A stretch of 64,000 bases of DNA from JBGPQJ01 sp963829485 (GCA_963829485.1 CAWHIK010000008.1:1-64000), one strand, 5' to 3'; counted from the stretch's first letter, positions 37,655-45,961 are shown. Numbers and translations: made by a program. The notes: a model not told the origin generated them from the sequence alone.

Positions 37655-38104
37655 TCATCCCTTTTTAACCTCCTGCTCGGCTTCCCGTTTAATCTTCTCA
37701 AAATATGTCAACGGATTCAATAGATGGGATTGATCCGTTTCCCAGTCGGTCGCTTCGATCACAACCAGCCAGCCGGTCCCGTATGGGTCCTGGTTTATGA
37801 ATTCAGGAGTCGCTGACATGACCGGATTGACTTCAACGACCTTGCCGGTCACGGGGGAGCCCAGGCTGATATTGACCTTGATGGTTTCAATGACGGCCAC
37901 TTCATCGCTGAAGGTCACCTCGACACCGACCGGTTTGACCTCCGCAAAAGCCACGTCGCCGCTGCGTTGTTGCACAAAATCAGATAGCCCGACCCGGACC
38001 AATTTCCCTTCGGGTTTTGCCCAAACACCTTCGGTATTGTAGAGCCGGTCTGTGGCAATTTTGAAGGTGAACTTGTCCACCGTGGTCTCAAGATATTCAG
38101 ACAT
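37655..38104 (-). CDS. GcvH-like lipoyl carrier protein
   Basis: 149 residues. The H-protein fold is evident: RVGLSDFVQQRSGDVAF, then VAVIETIKVNISLGSPVTGKVVEVN, where Lys76 in ETIKVN is the expected lipoylation site. The rest of the glycine cleavage system (P and T proteins) is absent here. GcvH-like proteins outside glycine cleavage are known as LbpA in sulfur oxidation; here one sits between DGC proteins and an Fe-S protein. A role as dithiol carrier in arsenic or sulfur chemistry is possible but unproven. It should still need lipoate ligases encoded elsewhere. Confidence 0.85.
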   Translation of the reverse strand: MSEYLETTVDKFTFKIATDRLYNTEGVWAKPEGKLVRVGLSDFVQQRSGDVAFAEVKPVGVEVTFSDEVAVIETIKVNISLGSPVTGKVVEVNPVMSATPEFINQDPYGTGWLVVIEATDWETDQSHLLNPLTYFEKIKREAEQEVKKG

Positions 38105-38163
38105 AATGATCTCCTAATTTTCCTGTCGCAAATATTCCTAAATAAAAATGATCGAATTATCTT

Positions 38164-38748
38164 CTATAGAATAGCGTCCAATGCCACGCGCCGGTCAGCG
38201 AACCCGGGATCAGAGGCGAGTATTGGACATTCGTTCAGTGATCGATTCTGCTGAAGCAAGCCAACTGCAAAAGCCATGCAGGTTGGTTCGCCGCACTGCC
38301 TGCAATTGGTCTGCGGCAGGAGCGCCCAAATGTCGAGCGGGCGGGGGGTGCGCTTCAATGTTGTGACTGCAACCAATTCCTGCCTGTGCTCCCAGACGGC
38401 GTTGATACTCTCCGTCAACGCGGCCAGCAATTCAAGGCCTTCTTGAACATCCTTGACCTGGGTAATGTTCACCTGATCACGCTGGATGGTAAGAAAACCA
38501 GGCTGGCGTCTGAAGGTCAACGTGCACTGGTCCGGGTTGAAGGCAATGACGCCGGGCAGCGTTGCCAGGTAGGGCAAGACTTCGTCCAATGTCCGGTCAG
38601 GCTTGCCAATCACAATGATCTTGCCCGGTTCAGCCAGGCAGGGGAGGCTGCGCGTCAGCGTAATGGAGTTGAGGTAAATCATTTCCTGAACAGATTTCCA
38701 GTTACCTGGACATCGCCCGTACCGGGGATGTTGATTTGGACCTTTCAA
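38164..38748 (-). CDS. Protein with C-terminal [4Fe-4S] domain of the CdhD/RnfB type
   Basis: Up to 194 residues. A C-terminal Fe-S domain reads ALLPQTNCRQCGEPTCMAFAVG, then NECPIL: the C-x2-C-x4-C-x16-C-P spacing of the FeS domain found in corrinoid Fe-S proteins and RnfB. The N-terminal 130 residues (LAEPGKIIVIGKPDRTLDEVL, LTFRRQPGFLTIQRDQVNITQ) are not recognised. The start is unclear: a TTG at 38748 overlaps the stop of the small upstream ORF, while ATG 38682 (MIYLNS) has no clear ribosome site. It probably passes electrons to or from neighbours of the island. Confidence 0.75.
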   Translation of the reverse strand: MKGPNQHPRYGRCPGNWKSVQEMIYLNSITLTRSLPCLAEPGKIIVIGKPDRTLDEVLPYLATLPGVIAFNPDQCTLTFRRQPGFLTIQRDQVNITQVKDVQEGLELLAALTESINAVWEHRQELVAVTTLKRTPRPLDIWALLPQTNCRQCGEPTCMAFAVGLLQQNRSLNECPILASDPGFADRRVALDAIL

Positions 38749-38891
38749 CCGCCTTCAAGCAGCTCACGCGCCTTGCCTTTGTAATGCGTATGCAGAAAGG
38801 TTAACGCACCTTCAGCGTCATCATCCAGAAGCACGCGCATCAACTCGATGACATCGGGATCTTCCAGAATCACATGAATGGATTTTTTCAT
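38745..38891 (-). CDS. Small 48-residue ORF between ArsR and the Fe-S protein
   Basis: It reads MKKSIHVILEDPDVIELMR and then VLLDDDAEGALTFLHTHYKGKARELLEGG and ends at a TGA that overlaps a TTG start of the next gene. The composition (acidic middle, basic end, amphipathic helices) looks like a real protein and it is placed tightly in the operon. Its start lies inside the end of the arsR reading frame. No family is recognised; it could be an adaptor for the Fe-S protein. Confidence 0.5.
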   Translation of the reverse strand: MKKSIHVILEDPDVIELMRVLLDDDAEGALTFLHTHYKGKARELLEGG

Positions 38892-39246
38892 GGGTCACTT
38901 CTCTCTTGGTACGACAATTGGAACAGCCACACTCTGGCGAGGGGGCCAGTTCCGGCAGGGTGGTACCCAGCAACCCCGCCATGTCGTGGATGATCTTTAG
39001 CAGAGCCTGGTTAGCCAATCGATAGTGAATAAAGCGTCCCTCGCGGCGCGACAGGACCATGCCCGCTTCCCGCAAAGCCATCAGGTGTTGGGAAAGATAA
39101 GCCTGCCGCCAGCCAAAAGTTGCTTCCAGGTGGCAGACACAGGTCTCACCCTCGCCAATGGCAAGCAGGATCTGCAGCCTGGCGGGTTGGTCGATGCTTT
39201 GCATCAGGCGGGCCACTTCTTCAACGGACAATATATTCCTATCCAT
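38821..39246 (-). CDS. ArsR-family arsenic/metal-responsive repressor
   Basis: 141 residues as read. The winged helix reads WRQAYLSQHLMALREAGMVLSRREGRFIHYRL, and the sensor motif is ETCVCHLE (Cys36, Cys38), the classic CVC site for As(III) or Cd in the first DNA-binding helix. A second cysteine cluster CGCSNC lies near residue 112. The last 25 residues overlap the small ORF in another frame, so the true end may be earlier. It likely controls the downstream genes from the small ORF to ywbE. A dyad lies 56 bases upstream. Confidence 0.85.
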   Translation of the reverse strand: MDRNILSVEEVARLMQSIDQPARLQILLAIGEGETCVCHLEATFGWRQAYLSQHLMALREAGMVLSRREGRFIHYRLANQALLKIIHDMAGLLGTTLPELAPSPECGCSNCRTKREVTHEKIHSCDSGRSRCHRVDARASG

Positions 39247-39301
39247 GAATATATTGTATCTTCCCTATTCAATCCGGATTAGTGTGAGGCATCATCAGAA
39301 T

Positions 39302-39323
39302 AAGGTGACACCTGTCACCTTTT
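39302..39323. promoter_or_regulatory. Perfect dyad between arsM and the second arsR
   Basis: AAGGTGACA and its complement separated by CC. On the plus strand it is followed by TTTT, on the minus strand it is not. It could be an operator of the CVC-type ArsR, placed 56 bases before its start, or a short terminator after arsM. Confidence 0.4.
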
Positions 39324-39347
39324 CATCCTCTTGAGACCAGTCGAGGT

Positions 39348-40744
39348 TCATTTCCGCGCGGAGACCTGCACGGAGTAAACTGCCACGCCCTCCGCAACAC
39401 CTTCGCTGGTGGAGCGCCGCACGCGGATATCCTTGAATCCAGCCTGCTTTACCAGATCAACATACTCTGCCTCGGGCAGCGCGCCGGATACGCACTCCGA
39501 CCAGCCCTGGGCGGAGTAAGCGCGCCTCGGGCAGCACCGGACCGCTGAAGACCACATCGTTGACCTCCAGCCGCCCTCCGGCTTTCAGTGCGCGGTAGGC
39601 TTCAGCCAAACACCTTCGCCTTGTCCTCCGCCAAGTTGATGACGCAGTTGGAGATGATCACATCGATCTCACCGTCCTTGACGGGCAGCTTTTCGGCATA
39701 GCCATGGCGGAACTTGACATTGGTGTATCCTCCTTGCTTGGCAGCTTTACGAGCGCGCTGCAGCATGGCAGGGGTCATGTCAATGCCGTAGACGAAACCG
39801 GTCGGGCCGACACGTTTCGCCGCCAGGAACACGTCGATGCCGCCGCCGGAGCCGATGTCGAGCACCGTTTCGCCGGGCTTGAGCTCCGCCATTGCGATGG
39901 GGTTGCCGCAGCCGAGCGAAATTTCCGCTGCCTCGCTGGGGATCTCGGACAATTCACCCGCTGAGTAGTTGCTGTTCCAGTTCACAGTGCCGATGTCCTC
40001 AAGCTGTATCACTCCCGGCGAGCAGCAGCTCGAATCACCGCAGCCGCAGTTCCCGGACAGGGCATGGGCGGCATAGGTTTCCTGTACTGACTCGCGCATG
40101 CTCACTTTCTTAGTCCCCGCCGCGACAAAAATGCTTATATCAGCGTTCTCCCCCTCCCCGCTTTTGCAGCCTGCCTGGCAGGACTCGCCAGAACAGTCCA
40201 CGATCACGTTGACCAGCTCGGCTTGCTCGAACCACTGGCGGATCTGGTTCCGCTCGAAGCCCAGCCAAAGGTCAGCCATCTCGGTCTTGAGCCACTCGTG
40301 AGTATGCGCGTCCATGTCGGTGATGACCAGCCGGCCGGCGGGGCGCAGGATGCGCACCATCTCTCGGATCGCCGTGAGCGGGTCGGGGCAGTGATGCAGG
40401 ACCATGTTGGCAAAGACCGCGTCCACACTGGAATCAGGCAGGGGCAGGGACAGAACATCCGCTTCGTGGAATTCCACGTTTTCAAATTGAGACAGGTTGC
40501 GGCGCGCTTCGTCCAGCATGGCGGATGAACCGTCCAGCACATGGACGTGCTTGACCAGCGGTGTGAGTCCGGCAGCGATGAAGCCTGTTCCGGAGCCCAC
40601 GTCTGCGACAACCATGTCAGGGTGCAGGTAGGCTTTACGGATGGCGGTTTCGCGCACAGCCTCGGTGAAATAACCGGCGCGCAGCTTGTCCCACTCTGGA
40701 GCGACTTTTTCAAAATAGCTGGAGGATGGATTTGTGGTTGACAT
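39348..40744 (-). CDS. arsM: Fusion of a class I methyltransferase and arsenite methyltransferase ArsM, C-terminal frame shifts
   Basis: About 465 codons. Residues 1-220 are a complete SAM methyltransferase (VVADVGSGTGFIAAG, HHCPDPLTAIREMVRILRPAG). Residues 221-465 are ArsM: Cys cluster GNCGCGDSSCCSP, SAM motif VLDIGSGGGIDVFLAA, Cys in SNCVINLAEDK, and Cys in SECVSGALPEAEYVDLV, matching the As(III)-binding cysteines of the family. The frame shifts near 39600 and 39540; the last 60 residues follow in other frames and end in SARK. ArsM methylates As(III) to volatile products. The first domain may methylate the same substrate or another thiol metal. It has its own ArsR-type operator upstream. 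Confidence 0.85.
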
Positions 40745-40757
40745 TTTCTCCTTACCT

Positions 40758-40777
40758 ATATCGCAAAAATACGATAA
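40758..40777 (-). promoter_or_regulatory. ArsR-type operator in front of arsM
   Basis: ATATCG, 8 bases, CGATAA: the same half sites and spacing as the perfect dyad at 41159-41178. It lies 14 to 33 bases before the arsM start. Confidence 0.65.
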
Positions 40778-40824
40778 TTTAGGTCAAAATAAATCCGCCA
40801 AGGCGGGTAATTCAGAAATTGTAT

Positions 40825-41160
40825 TTATTGCAGTTTTATCACCGGCTCACAACACATGGCTGCTTCCTCCAGCCAGTTGCCGATCTGTTCTTTGAGCCAG
40901 TTGAAGCCGTCCGGGTCGAGGCAGTAACTCGTGGCGGGACCTTCGATCTCTCCACGGATCAACCCGGCTTCACGCAGCACCTTGAGATGCTGGCTGACGG
41001 TGGATTGCGCCAGCGGTGTATTGCGCACGATGTCATTGGTGATACACATCTGGTTGGCTGCCAGGAACTCGACGATCTGGAATCGCTGCGGATTGCCGAG
41101 TGCCTTGAGCATCTTCGACAAGCGCTGTTTCTCTGGCGAGAGTTTGAGTTCCTTTTCCAT
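40825..41160 (-). CDS. arsR: ArsR-family repressor, first gene of the arsenic island
   Basis: 111 residues. The winged helix is LAQSTVSQHLKVLREAGLIRGEIEG. Cysteines are Cys39 (NQMCITN), one in TSYCLDPDG and a pair in AAMCCEPV near the C-terminus; the last groups could bind As(III) as in non-classical ArsR types. Its start codon lies inside a perfect 20-base dyad, and a second site precedes arsM 80 bases downstream, so it likely represses itself and arsM. Confidence 0.9.
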   Translation of the reverse strand: MEKELKLSPEKQRLSKMLKALGNPQRFQIVEFLAANQMCITNDIVRNTPLAQSTVSQHLKVLREAGLIRGEIEGPATSYCLDPDGFNWLKEQIGNWLEEAAMCCEPVIKLQ

Positions 41161-41178
41161 ATCGTAATTTTACGATAT
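41159..41178 (-). promoter_or_regulatory. Perfect ArsR operator over the arsR start
   Basis: ATATCGTAA and TTACGATAT separated by TT, a perfect inverted repeat that includes two bases of the arsR start codon. Confidence 0.75.
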
Positions 41179-41423
41179 AGCGGTTGGATTGTCAAGAGGT
41201 TCAAACCAAATGAGACGATCCATCTCCTATTTGACCAGCCTTCGCATGGTACTTTTTTAAGGGGAAAAACCTGAAAAAACTGTAAAGCAATAGTAAATTT
41301 ACATGGCCTCCGGTTATATGAATCTTTGCTATACTCAAGGTAATGGGTGTAAAAGCGCATTATTTCGCGCCAACTCCCTGGCCGGTTTAGTGAACGGCTC
41401 ATTGTTCCAGGCAGGATATCTAC
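41179..41423 (+). other. Intergenic region upstream of the GAF-HD gene
   Basis: No gene is seen. It holds a TATACT -10-like hexamer at 41330-41335 without a clear -35 partner, and a short palindrome GTAAATTTAC near 41293. It must carry the divergent promoters of arsR and the GAF-HD gene. Confidence 0.3.
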
Positions 41424-42626
41424 ATGGCAGCAAAAAACGGCAACGAAGAAAACCAGGGAAGCCCACGGGGCGGATCGTTGAAGCTTATTTACGCGCTTAA
41501 CGCGATTGCCACCACGCTTCAGGAATCCATCCAGAGCGAAGAAAACGTCTACGAGGCTTTCAACAACCAGGTTGTCGCGCTGGGTCTGCGCGGCGGCATC
41601 AGCCTGCTCGATGAAGAACAGCAGACCCTGCATTTTAAATCCGAGGTGCTTTCCAAATCACTCAAGAAAAATACTCGCCGCATGGGAAAAAGTTTGCACC
41701 TTCCGGCGGATGATGTTTCAATACCTGTCGATAAGGTTGACGTCTACAAACAGGTGGTGGAGGAAGGCCAATCGGTGTACGTTCCCGATACAGGCAGGGT
41801 TTCCGAGCAGATAATCCAGCGCCGCAAGAAAGGTCAGACAAAACCTGCTTCATCAACAGTGGGCGATCCGCCGGGCATTTATGCCCCACTGGTCTTTGAC
41901 CGCAAGATCAAGGGGATGCTTAACGTGGTCGGACCGGAATTGACCGAAAATGACATCCCCACCCTGCAGGCCTTTGCCAACCAGATCGCGGTCGCCTTGG
42001 AAAACGCGCGTCTCGTCCATAAACTGCAGGACGCGAATGAAGCACTAAACCGGGCTTACCAGCTGACTCTCGAAGGCTGGGTCAAAGCACTCGACTTGCG
42101 AGATAATGAGACCGAGGGGCACACCGTGCGTGCCGCAAATATGACAGTGCATCTGGCACGATTCATGGGCGTCCGCGAAGAGGACGTCCCGCACGTCCGC
42201 CGCGGCTCGCTTCTGCACGACATCGGCAAGATGGCCATCCCGGACAGCATCCTGCGCAAGCCGGGTCCACTCTCACCGGATGAGTGGAAGGTGATGAAGC
42301 AGCATCCCAAGACCGCGCATACCTGGCTGTCAGCCATCGACTATCTCAAACCCGCCGTGGATATCCCCTACTGCCATCATGAACACTGGGACGGTAAAGG
42401 TTACATCCAGGGCTTGGGCGGCGATGACATCCCATTCTGGGCGCGCATTTTCACGGTGATCGATGTATGGGACGCCATGCGCTCAGACCGTCCCTATCGC
42501 AAGGCTATCCCCGAAAAGAAGACCCTCAAATACATCCGCGAGGAGTCAGGCAAGCTCTTGGATCCGCGCGTGGTGGAAGCGTTCTTCGACCTGCGTTCAC
42601 AGAAACCCCGCCTGCTTGCTGCATGA
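41424..42626 (+). CDS. GAF sensor with HD-GYP-like phosphohydrolase domain
   Basis: 400 residues. A GAF domain (about 40-200) senses a small molecule or redox state. The second half is an HD-GYP-type domain: LRDNETEGHTVRAANM, LLHDIGKMAIPDSILRKPG, HHEHWDGKGYIQGL, DVWDAMRSDRPYRK. The GYP triplet is GYI here, so c-di-GMP hydrolysis is uncertain, but the metal-binding HD residues are kept. HD-GYP proteins cut c-di-GMP in the cytoplasm. No membrane segment is present. Confidence 0.88.
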   Translation: MAAKNGNEENQGSPRGGSLKLIYALNAIATTLQESIQSEENVYEAFNNQVVALGLRGGISLLDEEQQTLHFKSEVLSKSLKKNTRRMGKSLHLPADDVSIPVDKVDVYKQVVEEGQSVYVPDTGRVSEQIIQRRKKGQTKPASSTVGDPPGIYAPLVFDRKIKGMLNVVGPELTENDIPTLQAFANQIAVALENARLVHKLQDANEALNRAYQLTLEGWVKALDLRDNETEGHTVRAANMTVHLARFMGVREEDVPHVRRGSLLHDIGKMAIPDSILRKPGPLSPDEWKVMKQHPKTAHTWLSAIDYLKPAVDIPYCHHEHWDGKGYIQGLGGDDIPFWARIFTVIDVWDAMRSDRPYRKAIPEKKTLKYIREESGKLLDPRVVEAFFDLRSQKPRLLAA

Positions 42627-42705
42627 TGGGCGTCACCTAATTCTCCTCTCGTGCTAAAATCTTAACCAAATTCGCCAAAGGCTCCACTCTTGCGGAGGAA
42701 CTGTC

Positions 42706-42948
42706 ATGGATTCACAAACCATCCTGTTCTGGTTTATTCTTGATCCGGTTACCTTCGGGCTGGGTTCAATCGGTGCCTACATTATTTTCCGCGAGTTATC
42801 AGACCTGGACCACTTCCCATCCATGACTGAATTAATCCAATTGTTGAAAAAGCGTTGGCTGGCATTTCTATTTATAGCCGTAGCCGTCGGGTATTTCTTC
42901 TACCGATTGATTAGTGTGCTTAACTATACGGGAGGAATATCGCAATGA
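42706..42948 (+). CDS. Small two-helix membrane protein
   Basis: 80 residues with two hydrophobic segments (about 7-28 and 50-68) and a charged loop LKKRW between. The start follows GGAGG at an 8-base spacing. Its stop overlaps the fructokinase start (ATGA), so both are co-translated. No family is recognised. Confidence 0.7.
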   Translation: MDSQTILFWFILDPVTFGLGSIGAYIIFRELSDLDHFPSMTELIQLLKKRWLAFLFIAVAVGYFFYRLISVLNYTGGISQ

Positions 42949-43838
42949 CTTTATATGGAGGAATCGAAGGCGGAGGCACAAAGTTCATCTGCGCAGTGGG
43001 CACCGGTCCCGGTGACATCCGCGCAGAGGCTCGCTTCCCAACAACCTCACCAGATGAGACATTGGATCGGGCAATCGATTTTTTCAAACATCAGGAATCA
43101 ACCCTGGGAAAGCTTACAGCCTTGGGTATGGCATCCTTCGGACCCATCGATCCTCGGCCTGGATCACAGACCTACGGGCATATCATGCTCACTCCCAAAC
43201 CCGGTTGGTCAGATGCGGACATGGTCTCCGAACTGAAATCTGCATTTGCCATCCCGGTCGGATTCGACCTCGACGTCAACGCGGCTGCCCTCTCAGAGTG
43301 GCGCTGGGGCGCATTGAAGGATTGCAACCCGGCTGTCTACATTACAGTAGGTACCGGCATCGGCGGTGGGATCATGGTCGATGGTCATTTGATCCACGGA
43401 CTGCTCCACCCCGAGATGGGACATGTGCTTCTGCCGCACGACCGCGATGCCGATCCCTTCCCAGGCAGCTGCCCCTTTCACGGAGATTGCTTCGAAGGCC
43501 TGGCTACCGGTCCCGCCATGGAAAAGCGCTGGGGGCAAAAGGCAGAGACGCTTCCGCCGGATCATCCTGCCTGGGCGCTTGAGGCGCATTATATTTCCAT
43601 GGCATTGGCAGGATATATCTACACTCTCTCACCTGAACGTATCGTGCTGGGTGGCGGAGTGATGGAACAAGCTCAGATGTTCCCCCTGATCCGCAGCGAA
43701 GTAAAAGCCATACTGAATAGGTACCTGCAGTCGGACCGTATTTTGGAACACATCGAGGACTACATCGTCCCGCCTGGATTGGGCAGCCGCGCCGGTGTAC
43801 TGGGGGCGATCGCGCTGGCTCAACAAGCGGCGATTTGA
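42945..43838 (+). CDS. ROK-family fructokinase
   Basis: 297 residues. N-terminal ATP site GGIEGGGTKFICAVG, ROK signature with the catalytic Asp in GFDLDVNAAALSE and TVGTGIGGGIMVDG, and the zinc site HPEMGH, then CPFHGDC. This set is typical of fructokinases like B. subtilis GmuE/YdhR, which phosphorylate fructose with ATP. Cytoplasmic. The start overlaps the small membrane protein gene. A terminator follows. Confidence 0.9.
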   Translation: MTLYGGIEGGGTKFICAVGTGPGDIRAEARFPTTSPDETLDRAIDFFKHQESTLGKLTALGMASFGPIDPRPGSQTYGHIMLTPKPGWSDADMVSELKSAFAIPVGFDLDVNAAALSEWRWGALKDCNPAVYITVGTGIGGGIMVDGHLIHGLLHPEMGHVLLPHDRDADPFPGSCPFHGDCFEGLATGPAMEKRWGQKAETLPPDHPAWALEAHYISMALAGYIYTLSPERIVLGGGVMEQAQMFPLIRSEVKAILNRYLQSDRILEHIEDYIVPPGLGSRAGVLGAIALAQQAAI

Positions 43839-43852
43839 TCTCTGAAAACGCA

Positions 43853-43889
43853 AAACGTCCCGAAAGGTTGAAAATCCTTCGGGACGTTT
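43853..43889. terminator. Bidirectional terminator
   Basis: Stem AAACGTCCCGAAAGG with CCTTCGGGACGTTT (one bulged A), loop of 8, between the convergent fructokinase and DUF2804 genes. Confidence 0.75.
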
Positions 43890-43899
43890 ATATTTGCCT

Positions 43900-44934
43900 T
43901 TACCAGCGTGCCTGGTGCTCTTCGGCGAATCCAATCAAATCGCTGACCTTTATTTCCTCCCCATTGTCAAGCTTCACAATCCCGGTGTATCTCCCAAACA
44001 TCTGATGCACTTCACTGAAGATCACCCCCAGGTTGGTTTGCGCTGTGCGGTCCTTGAAAGGAGTAAAAAACAGGTCGAGGCGGCCCTCGTCGTCGGTGAA
44101 ATGCCAGGGACGCATGAAATCCCCCGACTTGTAATCGAAACGCACCGCTCCCAGCTTGTGGACGCGACCATCAAGGATCACACAATTCTCCGAAGCCTGA
44201 TTGAGATCGCCAAAACCGCACCCTAGATTTAAACCAAGTCTGCGTCCATCCGCAAGGAAACCGGATGCGCTCGCCCAATTCCAGAAACTCTTGTACTCCC
44301 AAACACCACGTCCCCAATCCAAAGAACCCAGGCTTTCTGCGGGATTCAAGTCTTCGTGCCAGTCGCCATAATCGATGGTGCCGGCAGCCGGCATATTGTT
44401 GATCTTGCGGTTGTAGTAAAAACGGTTGTGCTCGATGGGTATGACGATCGTCATCAATTCATGGTCCGGTGGGCAGCGCAGGGTGAGTTCGGCTTTGATT
44501 CCCCGCCCGTCGTGGAATCCCGGCCAATCGACGAAGATGCGTCTTTCCCCCGAATTCGCCTGAAAGCGAAGGGACATCTGCTTATTCTTGAAGGTCGTCA
44601 GACCCGATATGCTGTCACGCGGCAACACGATCCCCTTTCCGAATGGAATCACCGCCCCTTCTTCATGCAGGTCGCCTGTTGTGAAATCAAGGGAATAGAC
44701 GAAAATGTTGCCGGCATAGCCGAGGTCCGCGATGGTTGCGGAGAAGAAACGCCGAGGCGTGAAGACCGCATAGTAATCCCATCGTTTGATGCGGAACCGT
44801 TGCAGGAATTTCAGCGCATAGAAACGGGCATTCTCCAGGTTGCACTCGAGCACTGGTTGGCGCGACCAGCCGACTTGTGCCAGTTTGCCCCTGGCATCCA
44901 ACAACGGACCAGGTTGGGTGAGTTCGTTTTGCAT
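43900..44934 (-). CDS. DUF2804 domain-containing protein
   Basis: 344 residues, beta-rich, with the family marks NGSLDWGRGVWEY-like (here LGSLDWGRGVWEYKSFWNWAS), GLNLGCGFGD and GRVHKLGAV. The family resembles the calycin-like AttH fold; its function is unknown. The ATG directly follows the stop of the VOC gene, making a three-gene run (membrane protein, VOC protein, DUF2804) with tight spacing on the minus strand, whose order of transcription starts at 45804. Confidence 0.85.
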   Translation of the reverse strand: MQNELTQPGPLLDARGKLAQVGWSRQPVLECNLENARFYALKFLQRFRIKRWDYYAVFTPRRFFSATIADLGYAGNIFVYSLDFTTGDLHEEGAVIPFGKGIVLPRDSISGLTTFKNKQMSLRFQANSGERRIFVDWPGFHDGRGIKAELTLRCPPDHELMTIVIPIEHNRFYYNRKINNMPAAGTIDYGDWHEDLNPAESLGSLDWGRGVWEYKSFWNWASASGFLADGRRLGLNLGCGFGDLNQASENCVILDGRVHKLGAVRFDYKSGDFMRPWHFTDDEGRLDLFFTPFKDRTAQTNLGVIFSEVHQMFGRYTGIVKLDNGEEIKVSDLIGFAEEHQARW

Positions 44935-45357
44935 TTATGACTCCTTGTCGGGTGTGATGTTGCCAGTGACATAACCATTCTTATCTGTTGCGAGCATTCC
45001 TTTACTGAAATCCAGCAGCACCAGAGAGTTTCCCCACGGATCCCTGACCACGGCGCACCGGCCTATCTGGATGTCGAACGGGGGCACAGTCATTTCCCCT
45101 CCTGCCTTGACGAACCGCATGGCTGATTCGTCTGCAGAATCCACCTCGAAATCGATCTCCTGCCCATCGTCTTCTGTCTGCAAAACTAGTTCGGCTTCTG
45201 TTCCCGGTATGGACAAGCCGGCAGCGCGATCCGTGCGCCAGATGAGAGCGTGACCCAACTTGTCGCGATAAAAAGCAAGACCGGCATCCAGATCAGGCAC
45301 ATGCAGGCGGATGCAATCGATTTTATTCAAGAGCGGTTTTTGCGAAGAAACATCCAT
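44935..45357 (-). CDS. VOC-family protein (glyoxalase/bleomycin-resistance fold)
   Basis: 140 residues with one VOC module pair: IDCIRLHVPDLDAGLAFYRDKLG at the start and VVRDPWGNSLVLLDFSKG at the end, with the metal ligands His and Glu less clear. The family includes lyases, dioxygenases and binding proteins; the substrate is unknown. It lies between a membrane protein and DUF2804 with gaps of 3 and 0 bases. Confidence 0.85.
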   Translation of the reverse strand: MDVSSQKPLLNKIDCIRLHVPDLDAGLAFYRDKLGHALIWRTDRAAGLSIPGTEAELVLQTEDDGQEIDFEVDSADESAMRFVKAGGEMTVPPFDIQIGRCAVVRDPWGNSLVLLDFSKGMLATDKNGYVTGNITPDKES

Positions 45358-45360
45358 AAA

Positions 45361-45804
45361 TCAAGGCTGGGAAATCTTTTCACGCTTGATCTGATCGCCC
45401 AGCATTTGGATCCCGCCCACGCCGATGGCAATGATCGCCAGCGTATAGATCGCGAGTGATACCATAACGAGAGCCCACTCCCAGCCGTCCGGAGCGGTCT
45501 CACCGGAAGCCAACCCTGTTGCCACAGCCAGTGCCTGCCCCCCCACCAGCATGACAACCGCGATGCCGAGTCCCCAGCCGATGATCTTGATCCGTGAGCG
45601 CATTCGAATCGCAGCCCAAAGCAGCAACAGGCTTCCGCCCAGGGCGAACAGGAATAACTCCGCCGGCATGAGATAATCCAGTTGGAAAACCTGCTCCTCG
45701 ATGAAAAACATCACAGTTAATAAGAGTGGAGCAAAAATGGGGAACCAGACCAGCAGCAGACCGGCATAGGTCAGCAGCTTAGTGAAAGTGCCTATCTTTT
45801 GCAT
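45361..45804 (-). CDS. Four-helix membrane protein of unknown function
   Basis: 147 residues from MQKIGTFTK, chosen for the GGGAGGG site upstream. Four hydrophobic segments: about 10-32, 45-63, 72-92 and 108-132. No known domain. It leads the VOC and DUF2804 genes. Confidence 0.7.
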   Translation of the reverse strand: MQKIGTFTKLLTYAGLLLVWFPIFAPLLLTVMFFIEEQVFQLDYLMPAELFLFALGGSLLLLWAAIRMRSRIKIIGWGLGIAVVMLVGGQALAVATGLASGETAPDGWEWALVMVSLAIYTLAIIAIGVGGIQMLGDQIKREKISQP

Positions 45805-45932
45805 AGGAACACCCTCCCGGATATTCAGAATGGTTTTATGAATCATTATACGTCAGCCGCATTGGAAAGAATCATGGAATTTGGATATGCATCGGAGCAC
45901 CTGGCTTTGCATATCTGTGATGTCCATCACGA

Positions 45933-45961
45933 TTGACAGATGCCACAGGATGCGGTATAAA
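45933..45961 (+). promoter_or_regulatory. Near-consensus sigma70 promoter of the TetR-epimerase operon
   Basis: TTGACA at 45933-45938, 17-base spacer, TATAAA at 45956-45961. Confidence 0.8.
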
